Positions 37,601 to 49,266 of a DNA stretch of 64,000 nt are shown one piece after another. Numbering within the stretch: position 1 is the stretch's first letter; each line of letters opens with the position of its first letter. Source of the DNA: Ophioderma brevispina (lineage: Eukaryota; Echinodermata; Ophiuroidea; Amphilepidida; Ophiodermatidae); assembly GCA_023653785.1 (NCBI GenBank), contig JAMKCH010084907.1:1-64000 (forward strand). The letters are read 5' to 3'. A program made the position numbers and the translations under genes. The notes beneath the pieces were generated by a model, which did not search any database, was not told the origin of the DNA, and saw only the letters and a list, made by a program, of their open reading frames with translations.

Positions 37601-38760
37601 GCACCGAAATTGTTTAATGGAAGTGAAGGGGAAATGAGAAATTTTGTGCCGAAAAAAGGTTGAAATCCTCCATTCCCACAGATGTAAATAATGACTGCTC
37701 CCTTAGAGATAGAAATACTTGCAATTTAGGGTCAACATTCATGATAAAGTAGAAAACTTAAGTATGTAAAATTGTGTAAATTAAAGCACTGCTTTTTCAG
37801 GTGTGGTCTCTCTCTATCTCTCTCTGTCTCCCTCCCTCCCTCCGTCCCTCCCTCTCTTTTTTTCTCTTTCTCAAACACACACACTACCTGCTCTCTACTC
37901 TCTTTCTTTCTTCAATATTGGTAAAAAGTAGTTGAAACACTCGCTGTCATTTGCTACATTGCCAGTCATCTGGGCCAGAGTTACAAACCTACAAGCTTGT
38001 TATCACTCAATTAAAAGTCCCAACCTTTTGGGGGGGACAGTTTTCCGAAAAATCGTTCAAAGTGTTCCAACGATTATTTCCCAGATTGTTGCTCTCACTT
38101 TATTCTCTTCTCCTGCTCACTCATGGCTTGCTTGCAAAAGGAGGGGATTTTTATCCCATCTTCATTTCCACCTATAAAGGAAAACAACTGTGTACATTCA
38201 TTTTGTTTTTTTTTTTTTAATATTGTTATTTTTAGCAGAAAAAGTTCACTTTTTTCCTTCATTTCCACCAAATTTTCTTTCTTTGAAACTTGAAACCAGT
38301 CTGTATAAGCTAACCTGCTTGCCTATTTCTCGTGGCGCCCGTGCCATTGAGCACCCTAGATCACCACTCACGTTTGGTGCCATAAGAACCCAATTTACTT
38401 CTAGTGAGGGAAAAAGAAATCTATAAAAGCTCTTTCAACCATATGTTTGTACAGTGCATTGGCGGTGCCAAAAAACATTTTGGGCCGCCTAAAGCTGTTA
38501 AATGGCAGTTGCTGACGCAAATTAAGGAGGAAACAGTTATTTTTTCCCCTGGGTAACATTTTTCACAAATCTTTAAGAACTGTTGTTTTTGTGGTATTAA
38601 ACATTTGCCAATCCATGCATTCCTAAATTTTACTTTTGTCAGGAAGATATATGCAGTGGCATTAACATGCGCGAAATTTCCAAAGTATCTTTAGACCCAC
38701 CCGAAACTTTCCGGTGGGGTCTATAGTACTGGGGATTTTGACAGCCAATGGTTTTGTTAA
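37515..38760. repeat. ~1.25-kb repeat block, copy 1
   Basis: Shares ordered sequence with 39385-40645: GGACGATTTGAGGGG, a CT microsatellite (37805-37910), CATTTGCTACATTGCCAGTC, GGGGGGGACAGTTTTCCGAA, and TCTATAGTACTGGGGATTTTG at the right end. It is diverged by many short indels. Confidence 0.88.
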
Positions 38761-39384
38761 CTGGTGTTTTACTTATATTCATAACTTATGTATATGTGCG
38801 ACCAATCAACTCTTTACGAGTTACATACATTCCTCATCCAAGACGCAGGGGGTCATTGACATCTCACAATGACCTCGATTTGTGATGTCATACGCGCAAC
38901 AATTACTCGCTTTTGTGACGTTCAAGACTACAGATCAAAATGAATAAAAATGTTGGCCTGAACATGGATAAAAATTTCCCTACTGACCTGGCCAGCTACG
39001 GGTGCATTCAAAGGGCCGAGCATGAGAGGCCTGATCATGAAATCACAGAAATGTACTCGACACTACGTTAAACTAACAACATATATAGTAACTGACAACC
39101 GCCGACGTAAAATCTACTAGCTCCAAGCATGACTGCAGCGGCAAATCTAGCGGAGATATCGCCCGGCTTACCTGCACCTGGGTCTGCCAATTGTACTTTC
39201 CTCCCCCGCTACACGGCACAGCAATGGGAAGAAACAAGAGACTCTTCTTTGCTTGGAAGAAACGGCGCATTTGCTTGTATAGCAAGGATCACAGCGAGGA
39301 CGTCTCAGACTCAAACTTGAGATGACCGCCACGAGAAACTAACTGTGAACCATGGCTACAAGTTCGTGGTCAGTATAGGCGCCA
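38761..39384. other. Unique spacer between the repeat blocks
   Basis: Contains no recognised gene; a CpG-containing segment (39105-39330) has overlapping short frames on both strands. Confidence 0.4.
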
Positions 39385-40645
39385 CTATGGTGGGCGGGAA
39401 GGACGATTTGAGGGGGAGTACAAAAACATTGTAAGCGATGGGGTGAATATGAAACTTTTCATCAAGGAGAGAAGCCCGAAATTTGTATATGGAAGTGAAG
39501 GGGGAAATGAGAAATTTGTTGCCGAAAAAAAGGTTGAAATACTCATTCCAAGATGTAATAATGACTGCTCCCGTAGAGATAGAAAGATTGCAATTTAGGG
39601 TCAAACATTCATTGATAACGTAGTAAAACTTAAGTATGTAAAATGTGTACAAGTAAGCACTGCTTTTTCAGGTGTGGGTCTCTCTATCTCTCTCTGTCTC
39701 CCTCCATACATCATCCCCTTCTCTTTTTTATCTTCTCCAACACCACACTCTGTCTCTAACTCTATATTCTTCAATAATTGGTAAAAAGTAGTTTGAAAAC
39801 ACTCACTGTCATTTGCTACATTGCCAGTCATCTGGGCCAGAGTACAAACCTACAAGCTGTTATCATCAATAAAAGTCCCACCCCTTTTGGGGGGGACAGT
39901 TTTCCGAAAAATCGTTCAAGGGTTCAACGATTTATTTGCCAGATAGCGCTTGCTCTCACTTTATGCTCTTCTCGCTCAGTCATGGTTTGACTTCAAAAAA
40001 GGAGGGGATCTTTATCCCTTCTTCATTTCCACCTTATGATAAAGGAAAACAACCTGTGTAACATTCATTTGTGTCACACTGCAAAATGGATCCACACGAG
40101 CAAGAAAAAGTCCTCATCTTTTCTTACCCATTTCCCACCAAATTTCTTTTGAACTTGAAATCCAGTCTGATAAGCTAACTTGCTTGCCTATTTTCTCGTG
40201 GCCCAGTGCATTGAGCACCCTAGATAACCACTCACGTTTGGTGCAATAAGAACCCTAATTTACTTCTAGTGAGGGAAAAGAAATCTATAAAAGCTATTTC
40301 AACAAAAAACACAGGTTTTGCGAGTAAGTGTTTGTACAGTTGATTAGGCGCTTGTGACAAAAACAATTTGGGCCGCCTTAAAAAGCTTGTTAAATGTCAG
40401 TTGCTGACAAAATATTAAGGAGGAAGGAACCGTATTTTTTCCCAGGTACATTTTCACGAATCTTTAAGAACTGTTGTTTTGTTGGTATTAAAATTGGCCA
40501 ATCCATGCATGATTTAGTGTTAAATAGAGAAAATTTTATTTTGTGGCAGGAAGATATTATGCAGGTGGATTAACATGCGAGAATCCAAAGGATCTTTAGG
40601 AACCACGAAGTACTTCGGTGGGTCTATAGTACTGGGGATTTTGAA
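39385..40645. repeat. ~1.25-kb repeat block, copy 2
   Basis: Matches 37515-38760 throughout, with numerous one- to five-base indels and an added ~25 bp near 40300. Confidence 0.88.
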
Positions 40646-41339
40646 GCCAATGGTTTTGTTAACGGCGTTGTTATGTTATTGTATTGTCTTGGAAATTTTG
40701 CATGTGTGTATGGAGGACGTGGGAATATGCAGCGGTGCGTTTTGGCGACCAATAAGTTGTGTTATGAAAGCCAAGTTTAGGTCTAAACAAATCAAAGTGG
40801 TGGAATTTGGTTCGTGACGTTTCATACAGCTCCTTTGGATGTGTGCAGTGTGAATGGCCATGAAAGCAGTGGGAAATAGCAAAAGTCAATCACAGTAAGC
40901 CTCTGGAAAGCTTCCCCTTATCACTTGGGTTCCTTCCAGATTTGAAGCCTATGTTATACCTCTAGTTGTGTCAATTCAGTTGCTTGCAATGTGTTTGTTT
41001 ACTGATTGGGGTCTCACTTACTTGCAAGGACACTTCCTATGTCTGTGGTATTTCCAGGCATCAACTCACCTTTCTGGTAAGAGGAGCATTTTGCAATATG
41101 CTAGTACATCGTTTTACAATGGACTCTAATGTAACATTTCTGCACACGAGTAATGTTGAAAAAGTTAATATTTCCTCAGAATGTAAATTGGTGTTTTTTT
41201 CCAGGATAAGCCCGTGCCTGCACCAAACCCAATCGAATTTGACACTAAGTGACTGCTCAATTCCGATTCTGGTCAGTCAGACTAGTATATTATCATATAC
41301 CCCAAGTAAAAAAATCATTTCTTTCTCAATTTAAAATAA
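40646..41339. other. Non-coding stretch
   Basis: A 122-codon + frame (40966-41334) is open but cysteine/serine/leucine rich with no domain; it is not called as a gene. Confidence 0.4.
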
Positions 41340-41705
41340 CGGTCTGGAATTTCCTTGATCCACTAACCTTTTTTTCCTGTGTGTTGGTGTTTGCGTGTGT
41401 GTGTGTCTAACATGTATGTGTGTGTAAAAAAAAAAAAAACAAATGTCAAAAAAGAAGTAATTACATGTATTGAACAATGTTATAAACCGTTATTAACAAA
41501 TTGGTCAGTCAGCCGATAGTTCTAATATCCAAAATAACTGTCTGGAAATTCCATGATCCACTAACCTTCTGTGGTGTGTGTGTGGGAGTGCGTGCATGCG
41601 TTGTGTTTGTCTATGTCTGTATGCCTGTCTGTGCCCGGCTCTATATGGCTGTCTGTTTGTAGGTGGTGTCAATGTATGTGTGTTCGTACACAAATGTCAA
41701 AAATA
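41340..41705. repeat. Duplicated ~190-bp unit with (TG)n
   Basis: GTCTGGAATTTCC.TGATCCACTAACCTT is followed by a GT-rich tract and ACAAATGTCAAAAA; the set occurs twice, at about 41341-41455 and 41537-41705, with TTGGTCAGTCAG ahead of each copy. Confidence 0.75.
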
Positions 41706-41874
41706 ATTTAAAATTTTGGAACCAATGTATAAAAGTAAAACATTTGCTCAAAGCCATGACCAATTTTTTTCGATACCACATTTGTATGTACATACGTGTA
41801 CATGTGGTGTTGCACGGGGAAGACCCCAACCAAGTATTTACCCACGGTGTATGTGTAGTCTGTGATGTATTGTC

Positions 41875-42335
41875 CCCATCCTTTGAGGAAGGGCACCCTC
41901 AATTGAATTTAAAAGGCATTAATTAAAACGGTAATTCCAGAACTTCATTCCAAATGTCAGCCCATCGTCAAAGCATTGTGATTTCCAAATATTTTTCTTT
42001 TTTTAATAAATGATTTTTAATGGGAATGGATATTCGAATCATGAGGAAGAGCGCCCTCAGGGTTAAGCTTACAAATTAAAGGGCAATATGCAGGTTAATG
42101 AATGGAGTTCGAATGGTTAGTTTTAGAGGTTTTTGTTATGTGGGTTGAAATATGACTGAGTCATAATAGTTTGTTTTAGAGTTATTTGTTGGTGAAGTAA
42201 TTTTTTTGAAAAAAAAAGTGTTTGATTTTATCTCACTATGGGAATGTACTTTTGCATTATTTGAGGAAAAACACCCTCAAATTGAATATTAAAGGGGCAT
42301 TATGCAATTTTCAAAAAGATATGGGGGTTCATTGA
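41875..42335. repeat. Spaced repeat: GAGGAAGAGCACCCTCAA phrase
   Basis: A phrase GAGGAAGAGCACCCTCAA followed by AATTTAAAGGGCATTATGCA occurs near 41883, 42041 and 42262, with a broken relative near 43505. The spacing is about 160-220 bp. It looks like a decayed tandem array whose later units were overtaken by the GAGTTATG array. Confidence 0.6.
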
Positions 42336-42339
42336 TGAG

Positions 42340-43040
42340 TGTGTTAGGGGTCTTTTTTGTTTTGCTGTTTTGGTGAGTTATGGATTGTAGTTTTCATTGA
42401 TGAGTTGATGTTAGCGTTATTTGGTGAGTTCGGAATGGAGTCATTCCATCGAGTTATGTTCAGAGTTTTCGTAGAGTTATTTTTGGTGAGTTATGGAGTT
42501 CAGCGATGGAGTTAGGTTTAGTTTTTTGATTGTTTGGTGAGTTTAAATGGAGCCTGTCAATTAGTTTTAAGCGTATTTTGTTTTAGTGAGGTATGAATGG
42601 AGTTCATTGAGAGTTATGTTATTAGAGTTATTTGGAGTTAGGAAATGGGAGTAATTTTTGGTGAGTTATGGAGGGCATCGATGAGTAGGTTTAGCAGTTT
42701 TTTGTTATGTTTGGTGAGTTGTAAATGAGCCCATCAATGCGTTGTTTAGTTAGAGTTATTTGTTGTGAGGTATGACTGGAGTTCATTGATGAGTTATGTG
42801 TTAAAGTCATTGGGTGAGTATGGATGGAGTTCCTCAACCTGTTCAGAATGTTTAGGGGTTTTTTTTGGTTATGAGTTGAAGTTGGTGGCTTAAATTGATG
42901 AGTTATGTTTTAGAGGTTTTTTTGGTTTTGGTGAGTTATGGAGGGAGTTCACCAATGATGGAGTTGTTTTTTAGAGTTCTGTTGGTGAGATATGGATAGA
43001 GTTCATGATGAGTTATGGTTTTAGAGTTCTGGGGTCGCGA
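42340..43040. repeat. Degenerate ~50-bp array, GGTGAGTTATGGATGGAGTT type
   Basis: About 13 poorly kept units built on TTGGTGAGTTATGGA, TGGAGTTCATTGATGAGTTA and TTTAGAGTTATTTG, heavily indel-laden. Confidence 0.85.
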
Positions 43041-43069
43041 AAGCCGGGTGACCCGCCTTGTATCTATTA

Positions 43070-43400
43070 AAAGGCCATTCGTCCATTACTTTTTAAAGGG
43101 CAATTCATTAATCATTTACCAATTAATTCCTCCATTTACCAATTAAAGGGACATTGTCAGGGCCATTTCTCAGTTACCAATTACAGGGCTATGCCTCATT
43201 GCCCAAAAGGGGCATTGTCCATCATTTACCTTGAAAGGGCAAGCAATTTTATTTAAAAATTAAAGTGCCATTCCTTCAGTTAAACACACTGAAGGGACTA
43301 AATTCCTCAATTTACTATTATTAAAAGGCTCTTCCTCCATTTACCAAATAACGGCCATTCAGCAATTTAGCAGTTACTTAAAGGGCCATGGCCAATGAAA
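43070..43400. repeat. Degenerate ~30-bp array, TTTACCAATTAAAGGGCC type
   Basis: Units read CATTCCTCAATTTACCAATT then AAAGGGC with variable spacing, about ten copies. It directly follows the GAGTTATG array after a short GC-richer junction (43030-43060). Confidence 0.8.
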
Positions 43401-43540
43401 GGGGCATTATATGATTTTTGAAAATGGTTAAGATTATAATGGATTAAAGATTGGACTTAGTAATTTCAAACAAAAATTATGACAGGAATGTATTTTTTGC
43501 ACCATTTGAAGAAGAGCACCCCGGGTTCATGTTGACATCA

Positions 43541-44777
43541 ATCCTTTGTACTACACTACATTTTCTCTTTTGCCAAAGCATATTTTATGTCCATCTTGAC
43601 TCTATTTGTTCACAAACTGTCTGCCAACCAATAAACTTGTCTTAGGTGTCTCATGAATTGCGTCTCCAAGAATCATTCAAGTTCCACCATACAAGTGCGT
43701 CTTATGCATCATTGATGCTCTCGTTTGTAGAAACCAGGGTAGTTTGTGCCCCAGTTGAAGTGATGAAAATCAACCCAGTAATGCTTTGCACTCTACTTAT
43801 ATGACACTGTATCCATACCAAGTGTGGTATGGTATGGGGTTAGAAGTGTACGGGAGATTAAAGGGATGCTAGATATCAGCTAATTTCAGAGAAATTATTC
43901 TGTATCAATTTCATCATCTTCCATTATTTGTAGTCTGTGTGATGTTTAAACCAGCGGTTAACTTAGACACGAAGTGAAATAAATCAAAAGCTATTACTCT
44001 GTTGATCTCAGGTTGAGGGGGACGTCACTGAGCGCTTTAGGTTTTGCGCCCTAGAAACGCACGCAATGACCTTTCATGCGCATTACGCACGCCAAATAAA
44101 GCAGATGGGGTTATGTTATTATTAAATCAATACTTATTTTAGTGTAGAGTTCTTAAATTGTAAAAATGATAGAAACATTTTTGAAAGAATGCCATTAAGA
44201 AAACAATTGAAAACAAATAATTGCTTTTCTGCACAACATAATGTAGACACAACATTTGATGCACTCACATGACGAATTTAACAAGGTATATGGAGAGTGT
44301 ATGAATAGCCAATTAAATCAAATAACGTGGGCGGCCTACCGGAAACAAACTGGTATTATGGTTTTACATTTCTTTGAATGAAAGATAAATGAAGTTGAGT
44401 ATGCCAAAAAATAATTTAGTAGGTTGTTCCCATCAAAAAAATATTAAAGAACAAAGACTTGTAATGCTTGGTTAGTTTCAGTTTAAATAGTATTGGCACA
44501 GTAAATGGGTAATAAAATAATAAGAATGTGATCATATTTAGTCATGATTCGGTCAATAAACACAGGAAAACACAAATTGTTATGTTGACAACATGTTCAA
44601 GGGATGATAAAGATATCATGCTTTTTAGACATTGGCTACTCATCCACAGTTTCAGAAATGTGTTTTATTACGACAAAACCAGAATATGAATCGATAATAT
44701 CAAGAGTAACACTATTTTGACGTCTGATTTTGGGTTGGCTATTACATCTGTGCAAATTTTATGAATGTTGCTGCTGG
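43541..44777. other. Non-coding stretch
   Basis: AT-rich with a short GCGC-rich patch (44030-44095). No gene is seen. Confidence 0.4.
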
Positions 44778-45169
44778 TCAGGGGTAGGACATGGCCAACC
44801 TATAGCAACAGTGAATTCAAAACGGAATCAACATCCGGCGTAACCCGAGTGCTAGTCTTCTCAAAGACTTAATGGTACCTAGGAGGGTGTCTTATGCAAT
44901 GGGACGTACAGACAAAGACTTGAACCAAAGGATATCTGGTCCGATATATCTAAATGAACATTATTGGATATTACACTGTATTGTAGCGGGGTTAATCACT
45001 AACCAGGAAACCAGATTTTGAAATCAATTTTTTTTTTTTAAAGCAAAAGTGATTTTGCAATGTCATTGGGACCGAGGCGCCGTAGAAATGCCATGTAAGG
45101 AAATTCCCTAAATTTACATTTGGCCAATCACAAATGCCCAAATCGAGCAGATTGGTCATGCCCCCCTGG
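44778..45169. mobile_element. Miniature DNA transposon, second copy of the 4644-5070 family
   Basis: The left end TCAGGGGTAGGACATGGCCAA, internal GCGGGGTTAATCACTAACC and right GCCCAAATCGAGCAGATTGG..GCCCCCCTGGA follow the first copy along its whole length with deletions. No clear target duplication remains. Confidence 0.75.
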
Positions 45170-45312
45170 AGTAGCATATTGGCCTTAGAGGGCATAACAA
45201 TGTAAGTTAGTGACCTTCGAGGCCTCTATGACAACTTCTCATCATAGATTTTTCTAATTTTGGTACAGGTGATAGCGTCACTGTCCCCTGACGTGTATTC
45301 ATTTGTCTGGAT

Positions 45313-45383
45313 TATACATGAATACATACATACATACATAAACATACATACATACTACATACATACTACATACATTACATACA
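45313..45383. repeat. (TACA)n microsatellite at the 3' end of a LINE
   Basis: ATACATACATAC-type repeat with minor slips. On the minus strand it reads (TGTA)n directly after the LINE 3' end, where short tandem tails of CR1/L2-type elements occur. Confidence 0.85.
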
Positions 45384-46025
45384 AAGACTTATATTGCGCC
45401 AAATCAATGATATCAAGGCGCATTACAAACAAGAAAATACCATAAAAAAATTTAAAAGAGTACAAATAAACACAAGGCAAATAAAATATGTTTTGATCGC
45501 TTTTTGAAGCTTGAGTGTGGGAGACAAGCGAATTTTGGACGGAAGTGTATTCCCATAGACGGGGCCCATAAAATTGAAAAGTGATCACCAGCACGGCGGG
45601 TAGTGGGAGGTATGACCAGTCTAGTAAATATTGAGAAGAACGGTAGAGGAAGTAGCGACTAGTGTCCATAAGATGAGGCGAGATTGAGTCATCTTGGAGA
45701 TATCTAGGGGCACAGCCATTGTCGACAATGAAACCATTATGGTGAAGCAACTTAAAGTAATAGTTCTTTTACTGGAAGCCAGTGAAGATCTGCTAAATAT
45801 GAAGAAAGTGATCACGGGTTTCAGCCAAAAACTGTGATATGACCAGCCGGTTTTGAATGCGTTGAAGCCTTGGAGGTAGCACTGTTGTACCAACGAGAAG
45901 TGGAATTCATTTAATCCAGTCTGGACAGAACACAAGACGAGCGCCAATATGATGGAAAGAGTCAAGTCAAGATATCTTCGTATACAAGAAACTATTCCTG
46001 ATTTGAAAATTAAGTGTAAGACATA
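45384..46025 (-). mobile_element. CR1/L2-type non-LTR retrotransposon, decayed 3' part of the reverse transcriptase
   Basis: Read on the minus strand across three frames, typical C-terminal reverse-transcriptase signatures appear in order: PPRLQRIQNRL, a worn tract where H-I-T-P and LHWLPV would stand (FTGFQ), APRYLQD..ISPHLMDTSR, YGPRLWEYT and ASKSDQNIF, then MRLDIIDLAQYKSLYV in the tail, the familiar end of such LINEs. Frameshifts and stops make it inactive. The 5' part, including the catalytic core and endonuclease, is absent (5' truncation). Confidence 0.85.
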
Positions 46026-47480
46026 ATGAGATACATGACTTTTCATGGATAAGGTTTCAGGGCAAAATAAACTCCCAGGTGCGAACCGAGGTGGGGATGG
46101 TTGATTTTACAGTTATGTTTCCAACTGTGCAGGGTTTGCCAGGTTCTTCCACGCGGAAAAAAAAACGCGTTTTTTTCCGCGATTTTTTCCACTTGAAGAA
46201 ACGGGTTTCTTCCAGTTTCATCCACTGAAAGTGGAAGGGAAACTAAAAAAGTCATTTAAAATTTTCATTTAAAGCAAAATGACTTACAGTTTGTTTATAT
46301 TATACCAGAATGCAATATATAGTGAAATAATTCAAAATAACCATTCAGGGGACCCCCCTACCTACCCCATGCAATTACATTTAATTAATCACACATTTAT
46401 TTAAAAAGGCACTCTCTAAATATAAAAAAATACTAAGAAATGCTTCCCACTTTTCACACCAGCAAGGCCAAGCAGAGTCTCCTTTGTAAAGACTTTTAGA
46501 ACATCTTCAAAATATAAAATAAGTAAAAAACACACAGAAATAAATAAAAAAAGTAAAAAAAAACTCTATGATTAATTTTAATTTTATGATTTGTATTTAA
46601 ATTAACAAATTGGCCATACAGATTTTAACAGCTTTTTCATTTTTTGCATCTACAATACAACTGTGCTGTATAAATGTGCAAATGATTAAGACTTGGAAAA
46701 TAAGTTACAATTATCATATGTATATTGGATAGCAAGTCAAAACAAAATCTGTGGAAATTTTTCCTATATACTGCAAGGTATACTAACATGCTATAAACTT
46801 GTAATTAATTTTGAAAAAAAAAAAAACAAACACACAGATTAAAATTTAAAGTATAAATAGCCTGGGTGATTTGAAGTGCCAAAGCAGATGAATATGGAGT
46901 AATTTAGGTATGTTGTCATAATACATTTCTTTGATTCTTCCAGTTCTTCAGTTTCTTCCGTTCTTCCGGAAGAAACACCTTTTTTTCCAGTTTCTTTCAT
47001 TCTCGGAAGAAAAGAAAATAGGTTCTTCGGCAGTTTCCGAAACCCGCAACTTGGAGATATGCAACAGAGGTTTTGTTTTACGTTGCTGAGGGGATCCGAA
47101 AACAATGAATTCAGTCGTGGTCCATGTTGAGTTTTAATTATTGATTTAATGAGGTATACCATTAAAAAAGGAGACCTTTCTAGATGAAAAGGTGTATCTT
47201 TTTTAATTTTAGGAAATAAGTTGATCAAAGAGAAAAAAAAGACATCCCCAGAATAGTATTGGTTAGGAATTTTTGTCCTTTCACCATGCTACTTCATGAA
47301 GAGAAACATTACTATGCAACATTTTTATAAAGTGTTTGCTGATGTGGAAGTTTAACATTTTTTATATCATTTGTGACACAAAAGGGGAAAGTTGAAAACA
47401 ATAAAAAGGACATGTTTGGGTGGGGAAAAAGAAACTGTAAATCATTTTTCAATTGTGTATGAAGCTATTGAGTTATCATT
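46026..47480. other. Non-coding stretch with a possible ~920-bp transposon
   Basis: A palindrome CGCGGAAAAAAA..TTTTTTTCCGCG at 46151-46180 and TTCTTCC/GGAAGAA clusters at 46141-46250 and 46935-47050 mirror each other. The possible ends are GGGTTTGCCAGGTTCTTCC (about 46128) and GGCAGTTTCCGAAACCC (about 47046). The interior is AT-rich. The element status is tentative. Confidence 0.4.
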
Positions 47481-47825
47481 TTAAGGGGTGACTCAATTTA
47501 AGTGTATTAAATTTTTCATCTTGAAAGAATGGCCTTCATTGAAAACCCCATTGTAAATAGTTTTGCACGATATTTCAACCCATTTGAAGTGAGAGAAAAT
47601 ATGTGATTTTGTAATCCCATAGAGTGCGTGTAAAAATTAATATGGTCGACTTCTCCTCTAAAATGGATCATATTTTCTCTCTCAATAACATCCAAACCAA
47701 ACATACCTTAGCCCTAGATTCCACAGGGAAATGAGAAAGCAGTAGTTTCTTCTGATACCAAAATTTTGACCACTTCTGGTAAAATCTGGGATGAGGCTAG
47801 TAGCAATCGGACCATGGACCTTTAA
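47481..47825 (+). mobile_element. TTAA-flanked miniature transposon, family A, copy 5
   Basis: TTAA at 47481-47484 and 47822-47825; the left end GGGGTGACTCAATTTAAG is worn and the right end CAATCGGACCATGGACCT is well kept. The interior aligns with copy 3. Confidence 0.8.
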
Positions 47826-48339
47826 GGTCATGTGTTCTTCTGTCAGAATTCAACCTGTCACCATATACCAGTACTGTAAAAACACATGGTGCTAGTCTCA
47901 CATCTATGATACCTAACACAAACACAGATATGCATTCAAAATTGATATTCACAACATGGAATCCCAGTAGGTGTAAAGCAGGAAAGTCATAGCGACCAAT
48001 CATAACAATATTATGTCAATGCAATTTTTACTGTGTTTGCAAATGAATGACACATTATTACACTTCTGGACATGAAACTTGTGAAGTCAACATTGGGTTG
48101 ATTAGCAGCAGTTACAGTTTCACAATCAGGTAGGATTGATAGCTATGAGCTACATGCTCTTCTACTAGGCAGAGTTCAGTGTATTCTACATGTTTATGTT
48201 AAAATGTGATGACTGAGAGCTTATGTGTTGGGGTATCATATATAATCCACCCCCCCCAAAAACAGGGGGTGTACTTTCTAACACACACTAGTGAATTGAA
48301 GCTGCTGAACTGTGCTTTTGAATTGAGGGTTTATTTGTT

Positions 48340-48985
48340 CATAGTGATGGTTCACTATGTAATTCGCTGATGTTAGCACCTATTGGTTACTGGTTCAAGC
48401 CTTGGCTCATTCACCTGTTCCGAATTATCATATGCCATAGGTTTTGTGGGGTAATCAATGTGATCAGTGGCTCCTAACAAAGTTAGCGTGAGCCAGTTGA
48501 CCTGGCAACACTCTTTTTATAACATGCACTACATCAACAAATTACAGGAATTCAAGTGCCTTGCATTATAATCGTATTCTTTAATTCTGGGACACGGCGT
48601 ACGCACAGAGAGCTTGATACAAGCGTTCATGCATTCAACTTACGCACGACTACGCCCTACTGCGCCCTGCATTAAACGCGCTATATTGCCGTTGTCAAGG
48701 GCATTGGAACATACGCTTCCGAGGTAAGGATACGCACATACGCGGTGTTTTGGTCGTTCGTGTCCCAGAATTAATGAAGATGATTATAGTACCGACCCTG
48801 ATGTTTGTCAAAATATGCTAGATAATGATCCATTGTTAAAGCATTAGACTAGACGTCTGCGAGGTTCTGTGTTTGATTCCTGTGTTGGTATAGATCTTCA
48901 GTATTCCAATCTGGGTACTGGTTAGTACATACATTTAATGATTGTTAACACAATCAGATGTGGGAAACCATCCTTTGCAGTTAGG
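48340..48985 (+). repeat. tRNA-like SINE fragments flanking a small transposon
   Basis: The B-box-like GGTTCAAGCCT at 48392-48402, and a second head TTAAAGCATTAGAC..GTTTGATTCC at about 48837-48880, look like tRNA-derived SINE pieces. Between them lies the element at 48565-48791. Confidence 0.4.
48565..48791. mobile_element. 227-bp CpG-rich miniature transposon
   Basis: TTAATTCTGGGACACG on the left and CGTGTCCCAGAATTAA on the right are perfect inverted repeats, extended outward imperfectly (ATTATAATCGTATTCT / TGAAGATGATTATAGT) to about 32 bp. The interior repeats TACGCAC and has far more CpG than its surroundings. Confidence 0.8.
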
Positions 48986-49248
48986 GTGGTGGTTGTTAGT
49001 GTGTGCATAAGTGTTACAAAAGATTACCTTTTGCCGTAAAGTAAGTTCTAATGCCTGATTTTAGTTCTAGCATCAAAATAAAAATTGTCTGGATTTATTT
49101 CTTGGATGACATTGAACATATGCCATCATATGGTGTGTTAACTGGGAGGAACAATGCTCAAAGTGCTGTGTAATTGGACAAAGTGTGGCCGTTCGTACTT
49201 GCACAGGGTGTTCTAACTTTTTTCTTCTTTTTCTTGTTTTTAATTTAG
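48986..49248 (+). other. Sequence just upstream of the first GLCE coding exon
   Basis: Ends in a strong pyrimidine tract (49211-49239) and TTTAG, read as the 3' end of a 5' UTR intron. No TATA box or promoter feature is recognised. Confidence 0.5.
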
Positions 49249-49266
49249 ATGACTGTACCAATGTGA
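49249..49266 (+). promoter_or_regulatory. Five-codon upstream ORF with nested start-stop, 10 nt before the GLCE start
   Basis: Directly after the inferred splice acceptor the leader reads ATG ACT GTA CCA ATG TGA, a five-residue uORF that also contains an ATG-TGA start-stop. It ends 10 nt before the main ATG. Minimal uORFs of this kind are known to lower or condition downstream initiation. It counts only if the exon really begins at or before 49249. Confidence 0.5.

Noticed and set aside
40966..41334. 122-codon + frame
   Set aside because: Cys/Ser/Leu-rich with no recognisable family, and no supporting signals.
45355..46046. Two minus frames of 131 and 141 codons taken as genes
   Set aside because: They are frameshifted pieces of one decayed LINE reverse transcriptase.
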